DNA of 64,000 nt from Morchella semilibera. Its lineage: Eukaryota > Ascomycota > Pezizomycetes > Pezizales > Morchellaceae. The translations under genes were made by a program, and so were the position numbers. The DNA is taken from positions 1,953,973-2,017,972 of the forward strand of contig WBVU01000003.1 in NCBI GenBank assembly GCA_009192285.1, written 5' to 3'. A model generated the notes under the pieces. That model saw only the letters and a list, made by a program, of their open reading frames with translations, was not told the origin of the DNA and made no database searches. The first letter of the stretch is position 1; each line of letters begins with the position of its first letter. This document shows positions 48,965 to 59,905 of this stretch, in pieces.

Positions 48965-50005
48965 TTAATAAGAAGCACCGCAGACAGGGACGGGCTTGTT
49001 GTTTTCGCAAGAGCACTGGCAGCCGGAGGGGACCTCGACAGGGAGCGCACGGGTGTAACGGACGGACCTCTTGCACTCACCGGCGCCAACGACACCCTCC
49101 TCACCGCTGCCATAAGAAGGAGTGGCCTCGGGGGCAGAAGAGTAACGTCCACCGGTCTTGGAAGGGTGACTGGGGTAGGATGAAGGAGCCTTGACGGTTG
49201 AAGTGGCGGCAATGGCGGTTGAAGTGGGAGCAATGGCGGTTGAAGTGGGGGCAATGGCAGTTGAAGTGGGGGCAATGGCGGTTGAAGTGGCGGCAACTGA
49301 AGTAGAGCCAGAGCCGGACCCAGAGCCGGAGCCGGAGCCGGAGCTGCCGCAAGAACCAACAGGGGCACCAGGGTTAGCTCCGGAGCCAGTTTCAACAGAG
49401 GAACCTGGGTTAGGGAACTCTACGTCAGTTCCCTCGGTGGTGGTGCATCCGTTTCCGATGTTGGCAACGAAGACATCTGGGTAGGCCGAGAGACCTGATC
49501 CACCACCAGTGATAGTGACAGCAGCACAGTTCATGTACATTTCCCTGTTACCAGTCTTGTTGAACCAGGTCCAGGCCAAGAGAACCTTTCCGCTCTTGGT
49601 ATCCGCTGGGACAGTGTATGAGAGTGAGCTTGTCCCCGAGACAGGGCAGTTTCCAACGTAAGACTTGATAACCTTGAAAGTTGAACCACCATCTTCAGAG
49701 ATTGAGAGCTGGCAGGATCCACCGTTGTGGTTAGCACCACCTGTAATGCTGACTGATTGCGAGGATCCAGCAGCATAGGTAGCTACAGATTCACCCTCGG
49801 CAGTGTCGAGGAGGGAGTTGTAGCCCTTGCAAGGGTAGTCAGAGCCACTATCGGAAAGAGGGGAAGTGTAATCGTAATCTTTGGTGGCAGCAAACTGGTT
49901 GGCCGGGTCGCGGATTGGCGAGGGGTCGCTCATTTTCATATGAGCATTGGCAATGCTGAAGAGGGGGAGGATAGCGCAGAAGATGGTTGCGAATGAGGGA
50001 GTCAT
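48965..50005 (-). CDS. Secreted lytic polysaccharide monooxygenase, AA11-like, with repeat linker and Cys-rich tail
   Basis: One uninterrupted 346-aa frame. Residues 1-21 form a signal peptide (MTPSFATIFCAILPLFSIANA) whose cleavage exposes His22, the N-terminal His of the copper brace; HMKMSDPSP is a typical mature start for chitin-active AA11 enzymes. His93 in NHNGGSCQLS is the likely second copper ligand. Tyr157 in EMYMNCA is the likely axial Tyr, by analogy with the QFY..CA motif of AA9. After the catalytic domain (about 22-200) come a (SG)n linker (220-234), five copies of a TSTAIAP-type heptad (240-274) and a tail with five Cys (ECKRS...SGCQCSCENN) of unknown role. Family members oxidatively cleave crystalline chitin outside the cell or remodel the wall. 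AA11 assignment is by motif recall; a related LPMO family is possible. Confidence 0.9.
   Translation of the reverse strand: MTPSFATIFCAILPLFSIANAHMKMSDPSPIRDPANQFAATKDYDYTSPLSDSGSDYPCKGYNSLLDTAEGESVATYAAGSSQSVSITGGANHNGGSCQLSISEDGGSTFKVIKSYVGNCPVSGTSSLSYTVPADTKSGKVLLAWTWFNKTGNREMYMNCAAVTITGGGSGLSAYPDVFVANIGNGCTTTEGTDVEFPNPGSSVETGSGANPGAPVGSCGSSGSGSGSGSGSGSTSVAATSTAIAPTSTAIAPTSTAIAPTSTAIAATSTVKAPSSYPSHPSKTGGRYSSAPEATPSYGSGEEGVVGAGECKRSVRYTRALPVEVPSGCQCSCENNKPVPVCGASY
49184..49288 (-). repeat. Coding minisatellite: 21-bp unit x5 in the LPMO linker
   Basis: Five in-frame 21-bp units encode TSTAIAP, TSTAIAP, TSTAIAP, TSTAIAA and TSTVKAP. The inner copies are nearly identical at DNA level, so the array is recent or homogenised. 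Such Thr/Ser-rich heptads are probable O-glycosylation sites in a spacer, and copy number is likely to vary between strains. Confidence 0.9.
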
Positions 50006-53000
50006 TTTTGTGAGGTTTGGTGGGAGTATGGTTGGAGAGGTTGTGTTATTTGGTTGGGTATAGCGTAAAAAGTACCAGTACTTCTTAAAATGATAGACCT
50101 GATTTGAAAGGCCAAAAAAAGGTAATAGAATTTATTGTAAAGGCTCAAAGAACGGTTGAGAGGTGTTTGGGTCAACAAATTCAAATGAACGACCCAGTCG
50201 TTTCGAGAAAAGAAGTTTAGGGAGTGAAAGAACGAAGGTACCTGAAAGACAGTGGAAGACTTGCTTGCTGTGGATGCTGGCTGATGGTGAATAAAAAAGA
50301 CAGAATGGGGGGGTAGAAGAGGGGGTCTTATATCAGTAGGATAACTCTGCCCAAGATTCAGGTTTCGGCACTATCCTCTACTACGGCCTAGTTAGTTCAC
50401 CCATATTTTCTTTGCAGGGTGTATCCAATAGACTGTCCGAAAGGGACGTTGACAGCCTGGTACCCAAGAATGGACCCCTGCCCATCAGTTCAAGGATGGT
50501 GGAAGCAGGAAAATTTTCTAACCTCTGGTTTGTCCGTGTGGCGATCATCCCATGCTGCATCCTTGATAGGAACCAGGTACACCAATAGGACTTCGAAGCT
50601 GAGCTTTTGGGTGTGCAGTTTCGGGCAAGCGCGCGGTCGTACGAAAGCGGACATTTTCTTCCCCTTCAGTACCATTCTGGGTTAGGGTTTTTCCAGGCCA
50701 ATGGGGGTTACAGGCTGGCACTCCAACCATGAATATGCGAGTGAAAAGGGCAACCCATGCCGCAAGCAGTAGACAGCGCCTGCTTTCTTGTAGGGCACTT
50801 TATTCGACTCCGAGATTCCGCCCCTCGGAAGCGAGCCGTTGAAAAAGTGGCGAAGGGGAAATATTCAGGTGATATAGGCACCATAATAGAGAAGGGGAAA
50901 GTTCAAGTAAAGTACCTATACAGGCAGCAGTAGCATATAATTTTCTTTTGCTACGTAAATATCCCAGGGAGAGTATGTACCTTACATTACTGTAGAGTAG
51001 TAGGCGCAATTTTTTACTCTAGCGACTATGCCAGCTGCGCAAAAAATAGAGAATAAAAATCCTTTTCATATTGGATGTTAGCTAAAAATACCTCATTGGA
51101 AGTCAAGTTTAGAAATTTCGACTACCTTATTCGGATGAGGGGTCGGCAGTGTACTAACCTGAAGTAAAGAGAGACAATCGTTCCGCCCGTTCCACCATCT
51201 CTTTCGCGCCGAGCCTGTTCATAGGTGTCATTGGTAGGCAGTTGGTACATCCCCGGTACTTCTGTAGATGTACCTAACTTTTACCCAACTACACGCACAG
51301 ACTAAATATGTATGCCTAGGTACCTACTCGATGCCTGAAGCTTGACTTTTTAGATATGATGAGCGCTTGGCGGTAAAGTAGGTAATCCAATCAGTACCCA
51401 AATAAGCACAACAAGTCACTATTAGTGTCATGAAACCCCTGCCTACCCTTACCTTCACGTTGCTTTTTGGGTTTTTTTGGGCCGAGTTGAGGGTGATCAT
51501 GAAACGTAGAGCAGTAGACGACTGCAGTAGTGAGAAGCCTTGGGAACTTGCGCGAGTAAGGGGTATCCACGCTAACAACCGAGTGACTGAACCGAGGATG
51601 AAGGGCAGAAGAGAGGTCTCTCCTGTACCTCAGCTGCTGTCTTTCCTCGGTAAGTAGGTACAGTATGAATACCTACTATTCCTTCTCCGCCTCCACTGTA
51701 TTGCCATTTTACTGCCACAAAGCCACTCCAGCTGATATGAACCGGATCGCTGGCTTCAAGTGGATTAATTCCCCGACCGAGCCACAAGGGAAAAATGTTT
51801 CACCAATAAGCGAAAAAAAGGCTGTGCCGACCAGCTGCAGGTACGCGCAATGACGAGCCCGATGGACGGCTTATCAGATCCACGCGCCCAGCCCAGGGGT
51901 ACATACAAGTATGTAGAGCCCTAGCGAAGGCGTGGCAATGGCAACAGAGTCTTTTCCCTGGTACCAAAAGAAGTCGGTAATGGAACCCGCGTGAATCATG
52001 TGCTTTTCCGTTTTTTTTTTTTTCATTTATTCCTTCCTGGATTCTTGCTTTCTCCCTACTACTCTCTTGTCTTTGTGCTCGTTCGCGGATTAGAGCGACA
52101 AAATGTATGTAGGCGTTACGCTGATACTCCGACCGATAAGGGATAAGGGGGCCCTGACCAACTGTTTGAAGGGGTAGAAAAGTCCGTAAGACTTCCTAAC
52201 TGGTTCGTTTCTAGCACAGGGGTAAGCTATTTGCCACGTCGGTCCTGGAATTGATGATGGCTTGTCATGAAACGAAGGGCGGGGTAGACGGTGGTTAACA
52301 CGGTAGCATAATAGTGCATACCCTTTTGTGTACCTACGGTACTTGGATAGGGAGTAGAGTAGAATACGTACTCTATGTATGTACTATAACATCATATTGT
52401 CAACTATAATGTTTCTCTGCATGTTCCTTACCCTTACCTCTTTTGTTTCTTTGGTCACTTAAAGTGTAGTATGTAAATTGGCACGCGCTGGACTCACATT
52501 CACCTTTTATTCATCCATCAATCCAAAGAGTCAAACAAACGAGCACTCCTATCGATCTTCCCCTCTTTCCAATTCTTTCACAGGTGTAAGGCCCCGTACC
52601 AAAGCGCTTAACCCTGGAGTCGGAATCCCGAATGCTGTCTAATACAGCAGGTAAACGACGGATATGTAATCATCTATCGGAGGGTCTAACTCTCCAATCG
52701 TGGGGGATCGTTCAGTGCATAACATGCCCTGAGCGAAGTGAAGGTTCAAGGATTAATCCCTCCCATACCTCTCCAGCGATCAATCCTCATTTGCTACAGG
52801 GAGTTATTACCCGCATGTGAAGAAGGCAAGGAGTAGGGGGCTCGGTTTTAACATACTGTTCAATCCATGACATGAACCATGAACCAATCGCGCGGGTAAG
52901 CCCTGCGGCTTGTGGGGGCGTTTTATCAAAATGGATAGGTGCGAAGATGGAATGGGTGCGATATGATAGGAGAAAGGGGAGGGTGGGAAGAAACAAGGAG

Positions 53001-56000
53001 GGGGGACCGAGGTCGTAGAAGCCAGTACATAGAATTTGACAAGCAATTGGTGGCTCCCTAGTATCGGGACTGAAATTTAAGCAATTTTCAAACACTTTTG
53101 TTTCGAAGGCCTGTCTCATTAAAAACTCTAAACCAATACTTGGCAATAGATTCCATCTTTCTAGAAGAGAGGGCCCACGACCTGCGTACATGTATCCATC
53201 GAAGGTTATCAGGTATCATGGGCGTGCACTTGCTAGCACAGCTGAGCCGAGTGCGTGTAGCTAGTGCTAGCTACTCTCACCGCCCCCCAACGCGCCAAAC
53301 ACCAACATCACCGTTCATCGGCATAGCCTTGGTTAAAAATACCCCCCAATCTGTGTTTATTACTATACTAATGGCATCATTAAAAAAAAAACTGTGAAAC
53401 TGTAGTCAATAGCCGTAGTTCCGCGGACTATATGTATCTGCGCGCGTAGAAAACAGAAGAATAGGCGCCCCGTAGCTGGCGTTGGTTACCCCGAGAAATT
53501 GTTTCGTCAGCTTAATTAAAAATCCTAGATCTCCGTTGATTAGAAGAGCTCCCATGTAGATATCCGCTCAGTATAGAGGCTCAAATAAAGTTTCCTCTGC
53601 ATGTCTACGGCGACGTAGAACATTTCCCAATGCGGTTGGCCGAACCCTAGCCCACAACCCACGACCCAAGTCTCAGACCAAGTCTAGATCCGAAAAGCTT
53701 GAGAACTTCGAAATCTGAATCCTGTCATCTTGACAGACCAGTTTGAGCCAATATCCGAAAACAAAATTGCACAATGAACATGTAGGGAAGTGCTATTCGC
53801 TCCCTTTCTTACCTCGATCTCGTAACCACATACTCGGGGCCAGCGGCGGGAGTCTTGGAATGAACCATCGTTTCCGATTTGTCTTGGTCTGGTGTTTATC
53901 GGCCTAATCCCTGGTTATCGGAATTGCACTTTTTCTTTTCTCTGGGATGAGGAGATTTAGCGAGGACCCTGAAGTGGCTTTCTTCCAGATAGAGGCTCGA
54001 GAGCACGAGTGGGATGACGCGCGTGGAGATATCTGATTGTAATTGCGTACCCCATTTTGAACCAAATGCCGCATTCAAAGCAAATCATCCACTCACCGAG
54101 TACTCACAATCAGAACTTGTGATATCCATTACCTACAAGACGGTACAACAGTATCAGGTACACCAGGGAACGCCAATCCTTTAATCTACCATACACCAAT
54201 CTCTTTCAACATCATTGGCTACTCTTAACATTGGTTAGGTACGTTAGGTACGGACAAATAAAATAATACCCCTTACCATTAAGCCTATAAAAGCCTACAA
54301 ACGCCTCCCATATAACTGACACAGGCCCTGCCAGCCAATCAGCCACTCCTGCACCCCAAACTGTAAATTACAGTTCGGAAAACAATTGATCATTGAGGGA
54401 ATTTCATTACGTTACGAGATTCAGATTTCGACTCCCAGCGATATCCACTCACTCCTACTCTCGCAAGCTAGCTACATGGCCTGTTGGCCCCACATGATTC
54501 CGATATATACCATTTCTCCTATATATGTAAATGTGGTTTTCAGTAGATAGTATGCTAGCTACTTGGGTGTATGCATAAATATCGGACCGATACGCGGGGT
54601 GGTCACCGCCGATGTCTCACTCGACCCTAGTGAAGCTGACGTTGACTCTGGCTATGCCGACCCCGAATAGCCGGGGATCGGGCAAATCCGAGTAGCGGTC
54701 TTCGGTTGGGTATTACTTGGTTATTAGGTTATTACAACCTCTAGCTTCTGAAGCTAGTAAATACCTATATGTAACGGCCCTTATGATTTTTTTTTTTGAG
54801 TTAGGATAATATCTCGTTGTGAAACACTCTGCTGGTTCATGATATATTGGGGTTCGAGCGTTTCTAGAAACAGTAACCCCACTTACATGTACATGTACAT
54901 TTATTAATTGTGACTCTCCAAGCGCTAGCCCATCTAGACGATTTATGAATACCGGAATAAACCCTTCCGCTCTTCCATCGATCCTATGTATATGAGGAGT
55001 TATTTCTTGTTTCAATCATAATACAGCACTCGGATCCTACATACCCGCGCGGCCAACTCGAAATCGCTTAAGGTAAAGAATTGTGGCAAGTGACCCTACA
55101 TGTAGCTACCAATAAAAGTTTGATTACCCCTTTTGAATGAGCGGTTCCAAATGGGCCGCGCCGGCGGTTTCATGCTCCTACATGCACCGCCCTATTTAGG
55201 CAGGGTTAGGGTTATAAGCAATAGAAACTTCACCCACATGTAGACACCAGTGTTTAAGACGTATACATGTATCTTTGATATCTACCGTGATCATGTTGTT
55301 AGCCCTATACGCGGACCTTCGAACCGATACCAACCATGCCAACTGGAATGGCCTTTTGAAGCCAGGCCTTTAGAGCCACAAATGAGATTCCTCGTTCATG
55401 ACCATGTGTTCAGATCTGTATACCTACATACATCGATTAACCTCATCATTGAAAAGAAATTTTTTTTTTTCCCTGTCTCTAGCTGCGCTGCGCAGGTGGG
55501 TAAGTCATTTTGACAAATTTTATCGAAATCGGCTATCGATTCCAACGCTGATAAGAACTGTGTACTTGCGTATGTAGAGACAGGTACATGTGTGTAGGGT
55601 ACCTCACATCGCACACTCCTCGCCAAAGACTGTCTCAATATGACGTTTAGCCAAAGCGGCTGGGGAACGACCTACTTGGTTGGTTGATCGTGCTGCAGCC
55701 CTAACTATCTTCGGCCGCTAGTGCCGAATGCGGTACAGCTGAAGTGAGACAACCGGCAATGTGTTGTCGAGGTTCCAGAAAAAGCTAAGTTGAGAGAGAG
55801 AAAGGCACAGCGCAGTGCGTAAGCGGTAGGAATAGAATAGAAACTACATAACATGTAAGTAGAGTGTCAAAGATTGGGTAAGAGTCACAAACGAGTGATT
55901 TATCGTGAGTGGAAGAACATCGTGATTCCAACCGTGTGGTGCATGTTTTCTGGCTAGGATTATGGTTAGGCTAATTCTCAATATTTACAGAGAGCTGAAC

Positions 56001-57167
56001 GAGCTGGCCATGGATTTACTGGGGGTTTATACACGTATGTAGGTACACATATGTAGGTACATGTGTGCTTTCTGTATGTAGCCTTGATCTAGTTATCATA
56101 GACGAGCCATCTCGCAGAATCCGATGAGAAGAACATCAAGGACATCAAGTGGAGTTTCATACTCTAGATAGAGTGAGATAATGCAGAAACCCCAAGTTCG
56201 GACAGCAATTAGCTCCAATCTATCAGTACGAACGCGTGGAGGTTTTGTCAATACTCACTGTACGAACGTGGGGTTCTGCCACTGTAGGCAGTCCTGTATG
56301 AACACCTTCTGCCTATCAGTAAAAGTGCCTTTCTAGACTCAAGTAGACAGTATATTGATTTTTATTTCATCTTGTCCTGCAGGAGAGTCCCTGGCATTGC
56401 GGTAAAGCAGGAACGGTCTAGATCTCCTGGGTGATTATCTGTGATACATGCGTGTAGTCATGGGACATCACTCGGCATGAGAAAGTCACTGCAGGAACAG
56501 TTTTACCGGAGAGGTGCCAACTTTAGTATTTTGTAGAGGGTTTTATGCTATCATCTGATGTTTTGGACAGTGGATCTCTGACGTGTGTAGTGTTATTGAT
56601 ACTATGGTTTTAGTCATAAGGGCCATGGACCACGCTAGTTTGCTTGAGAAATTAAGATATCGTGCGACGATATTAGATAGATCCCAGATTCGAGTACATG
56701 TGTACGTATATATATCTCAGAGGGTCTTCATCGAAGTGATTGTTGGCCGCGAGTGATACTTCATGACTTAAAAATTCCTACATCATATCGTTCTAAGACA
56801 GGAATTCATCCCTATTGGGTAGGTAGGCCGGCTAGATCGATATCAATCTTTGGTACCTGGAGATGATGGCACCGTGCGTCGGGATAAAGCCGGTATCGAT
56901 AAGGCACGGCATGAGTAATCGTATGCAGGGGCTATCCTCCGATTCGATATGATTTTCCCTTACTTTTATTTTTCTGCATGTAACTTTATGTAGATGCTAG
57001 TATGGATAAATACCCTTATTATCGTCCAAAGGACAAGTAGTTGTTGGAAATAAATCTCCGAATTAAAACACACACAACCGGCCAAAAGATGGAGAGGGAT
57101 ATCGCCTTTTTGTGTGATGATTTAATTGTGGGGGGGGGGGGGCGGGGCTTCTTTCCGCCTTCTTTTT
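50006..57167. other. Gene-free 7-kb stretch
   Basis: The LPMO promoter should occupy the first few hundred bases; a TATATCAG-type AT patch lies near 50329. Beyond that I see only short unsupported frames, TTAGGG-like words (50678-50690, 55203-55214), AT-rich patches, six or so TACATGTA sites and a G run at 57132. The texture is homopolymer-poor, like 10-14.7 kb and 37-42 kb. Confidence 0.5.
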
Positions 57168-57848
57168 TTAAATCATCAATTTGGTGGAGGAATTGAATAG
57201 CTTTATCGATTTACTCTGGGGGTTCCCTCTCGATGGGGATACATGTACTGATGTGATCTGAGTTAAGGTTTGCACATGGACGACTTCAATAGGCTGGGAG
57301 ATGCGATAGCAGGTGACGTATTTTACTGATACCTTCTCCGTTGATCCCCTTGCCGATGCCTTTCCGTATATGCTGATATCAATGCCTCCAATTACTAACT
57401 GGTGTATCAATGTTTCCTTTCCCGTGGCCTCTCCCTGATGTTTCCGCACGTTGTATTTGGTATATTCTGGTTGATTTCCCAACCCTGTAGAGACTTTGCT
57501 AAACACTACGCTCGGATAACCCCAGGATATGTGCTCATCTGGACCATTAAATTTGCCCACCAATTCGGGACCGTTGGCCTCTGGTAGTATCCCCTCCGTC
57601 GTACGTGTTTTTGAGGTCTTCCAGATTACTACATATCCAAAGTCTCGGCGGCCCGGGAAGTCCTCTGGATGCATATGGTCGTAGAATCCTTTAGCGAGTG
57701 CAAGGCACTCAGTATAGCTCATATACTTGTCGTAGACTTTGGAAGAAACGAGTTGGAAAGATGATTTGGGGGGTACATAATATAATATACATCTCCCACT
57801 ATGTAGGCTTGGCGTTTGGTTTACCGAGCTGTATACAGGCTTGGCCAT
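57168..57848 (-). CDS. Doubtful orphan protein, ends uncertain
   Basis: An open frame of 226 codons from an ATG at 57848. The middle (about 32-185) has the composition of a real protein (YMSYTECLALAKGFYDHMHPED, GYVVIWKTSKTRTTEG, HISWGYPSVVFSK, HQLVIGGIDISIYGKA) with balanced codons and no simple repeats. Both ends are less convincing. Just upstream another frame reads YIIKKYGQACIQLGKPNAKPT, which suggests an earlier exon joined by an unmodelled intron, for example from the GTAAAC donor inside it. The last 40 codons include a TACATGTA site, otherwise a non-coding mark here, so the true end may be earlier. I recognise no family. It could also be a decaying gene. Confidence 0.45.
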   Translation of the reverse strand: MAKPVYSSVNQTPSLHSGRCILYYVPPKSSFQLVSSKVYDKYMSYTECLALAKGFYDHMHPEDFPGRRDFGYVVIWKTSKTRTTEGILPEANGPELVGKFNGPDEHISWGYPSVVFSKVSTGLGNQPEYTKYNVRKHQGEATGKETLIHQLVIGGIDISIYGKASARGSTEKVSVKYVTCYRISQPIEVVHVQTLTQITSVHVSPSRGNPQSKSIKLFNSSTKLMI

Positions 57849-58121
57849 ATTTCTTAATGATATACTCCAATATATTGGATTTCTGGGATAGAAAAGTACT
57901 CCGGATTAACTACATCATGTACTTTATGGGAATAGTCTTCACCCCGCATCAGGGTTGATTGGTTGCTTGGCTAACTTGTATATGAGACCCAGAGTAATAT
58001 TGATTACATGTATGTGATACTAAAGTCTGACATGCATGTAGGAATTTAATATATAACTCTAACAAAACCTTAAATACAGATCGATCCCATTAATTGGGGA
58101 AAGACCAATTTAATTATACCT

Positions 58122-59215
58122 CTACTTCAGCTCTTGCACTGATTTCTTTAACCCTGGCGATACCGGTTCCAAAACATCCAGCACCTCGTTCCAGAATCTC
58201 TTCTGTGTCTGCTGCGCATCCTCACTTGTCACCCAGTCTGCCGGTCTACAATCAAAAGATTTAATCAGCACAACATTCCCCGGGGGGCTAAAAATGGAGA
58301 ACGTAATATAACAACTTACTTTTCTACCTCACAGCTAGAGAGATAGCACCCATGGCTTCTAGGTCCCTTGCACCCCGCATCCACAAGCGTCCTGCTCCCC
58401 TTCTCCGTCGGCCTTGCAAGCACAATCTGCATCAACCAATGACCCCACCCCAGTTCCCTCCCCAGCTCCGAAAAACAAAAGCCAGGGTTCAATGTATTCA
58501 CCACTACCGCTGGCTTCCCCTCTGCATTCGTGGGCGTGATCCGCGCAATCGCCCTTGTGAGATAGACATCCAGCAGCTTTGAAAGCGGGTACCGGGCGCC
58601 AATGTCTTTCCCGGTCTTTGCACGGTCATTGATATGGTTCAAGATGCCCTTCTCGGCCTCGGTGGACCAGGTATTGTACTGCGCGGCGACAGAAGGCAAG
58701 CGGTGTACCTCTGAGGAGACAATGACAAGATGTGGGGTCCAACCTGGATGTTTTCTCCCTGAGGCTACCAGCTTTGGTAGTAATCGTAAGGCCAGCAGCG
58801 CCGTCGAAAGTACGTTCACTTGCAGTGTCTCCTCCCATCCGTCTTTGCTAACCCTCCAATCGCAGGCAGCGATAGCTGCATTCAACACTACAACGTCTAA
58901 CTTTGGGAGAGTTAAAGCCCTCTCGATAAACTCGTTTGTGCCAGCAAAGGTGCTCATGTCAAGTTTCCAGACCTCGACGACAGTGGGCTTGCATTGTGTT
59001 GAGGCCTCAATTGAGGCTTTCGCTGCTTCGCCTTTTTTAAGGGTGCGGACTGCGAGGATGACGCGGGCGGCGCCGAGGCGGGCAAAGTGGCGGGCGGCTT
59101 CAAGACCGAGGCCGACATTGGAGCCAGTGACGATGATGGTTTTGTCGTCGAAGGGATAGGAAGGGTATGGGAGGGGAAGGTTTTGGAAAATGAGGCCGGT
59201 AAGCAGTTCTGACAT
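58122..59215 (-). CDS. Short-chain dehydrogenase/reductase (retinol dehydrogenase/WWOX-like)
   Basis: Exons 58320-59215 and 58122-58245 give 339 aa; the phase-2 intron begins GTAAGT. The Rossmann glycine motif TGSNVGLG is at residues 30-37, followed by the cofactor-contact segment VILAVRT, whose Arg at the end of the second strand favours NADPH. NAAI is at 112-115 where NNAG/NAG is usual. The catalytic residues are a Ser in IVSSEVH (about 167-168), Tyr209 and Lys213 in YPLSK. The tail PADWVTSEDAQQTQKRFWNEVLDVLE matches the closing helix of this fungal subgroup. Members reduce or oxidise small carbonyl or alcohol substrates, and many serve secondary metabolism. No biosynthetic core gene is nearby, so the substrate is unknown. 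Confidence 0.95.
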
Positions 59216-59905
59216 GATGATTATTGGATAGGTGGGGCAAGAAAAAAGGTATATGAATCGTTTTATTATTATTCAGTAAATACTGGAGACGGAGAGTAAA
59301 ATTGCAATGTAGGACTGGATCTTGAGCTTATGAAAAGGGCCGCTTCTTAAGTAGCTGTTTATTCATAATTTTCATTACTACGTAGTTACTGGCGGTCTTG
59401 GAGTAGTGCCGCCGCCCCCGGAAGACCGGGGGGCCGGATTTAGTCTATCTCCACATAGCTGCGTATGGGGGGATCAGCGTCCCGCATTATCGGTTCTAGG
59501 TTATCCCCGCTAACCCCAGACGCGTGAGCCTAAAAGCTTGAGTCGGCGCAATTATTTGAGAGATGCCCGTCGGGCTGTTGACAATTGATCTTTGCACAGG
59601 CATAGATGGCTCCAGATACTACTTTTGTGATTAGTTATTAGGAGAATCGGTGTTGATCAACCTACTAGAATTTGAAGTTGGAGGCTTTTGCGTAAATGGC
59701 CTATTAGGAAAGATTGCTTCTGGCGTTCCTTTGGGGTAATAGCGTATTTCTTGTTAGATAGGTTAGTCACAGCTGACCTTCGCTGAATCTGGCTCTCCTT
59801 AATCTGGTCATACTCAAGAGTCACTCAATATCACTCTATGTGTACTACATACAACATGTACCCCCCCACATAATTATCGCAACCCCTATTAACCTTGATT
59901 TTGCT
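59216..59905. other. Spacer between the SDR gene and the CorA-like gene
   Basis: About 690 bp without a gene. It holds the SDR promoter side, a short A/T-rich patch near 59255-59280, and at 59683-59704 an imperfect copy of one arm of the 17905-17954 palindrome (CTTTTGCGTAAATGGCCTATTA). Confidence 0.55.

Noticed and set aside
48841-49395. Pro/Leu-rich frame of 184 codons overlapping the LPMO gene on the same strand
   Set aside because: It is the shifted frame of the repeat linker; the LPMO frame has the signal peptide and copper-brace residues.
58602-59159. 185-codon frame antisense to the SDR gene
   Set aside because: It is a shadow of a well-supported coding exon.
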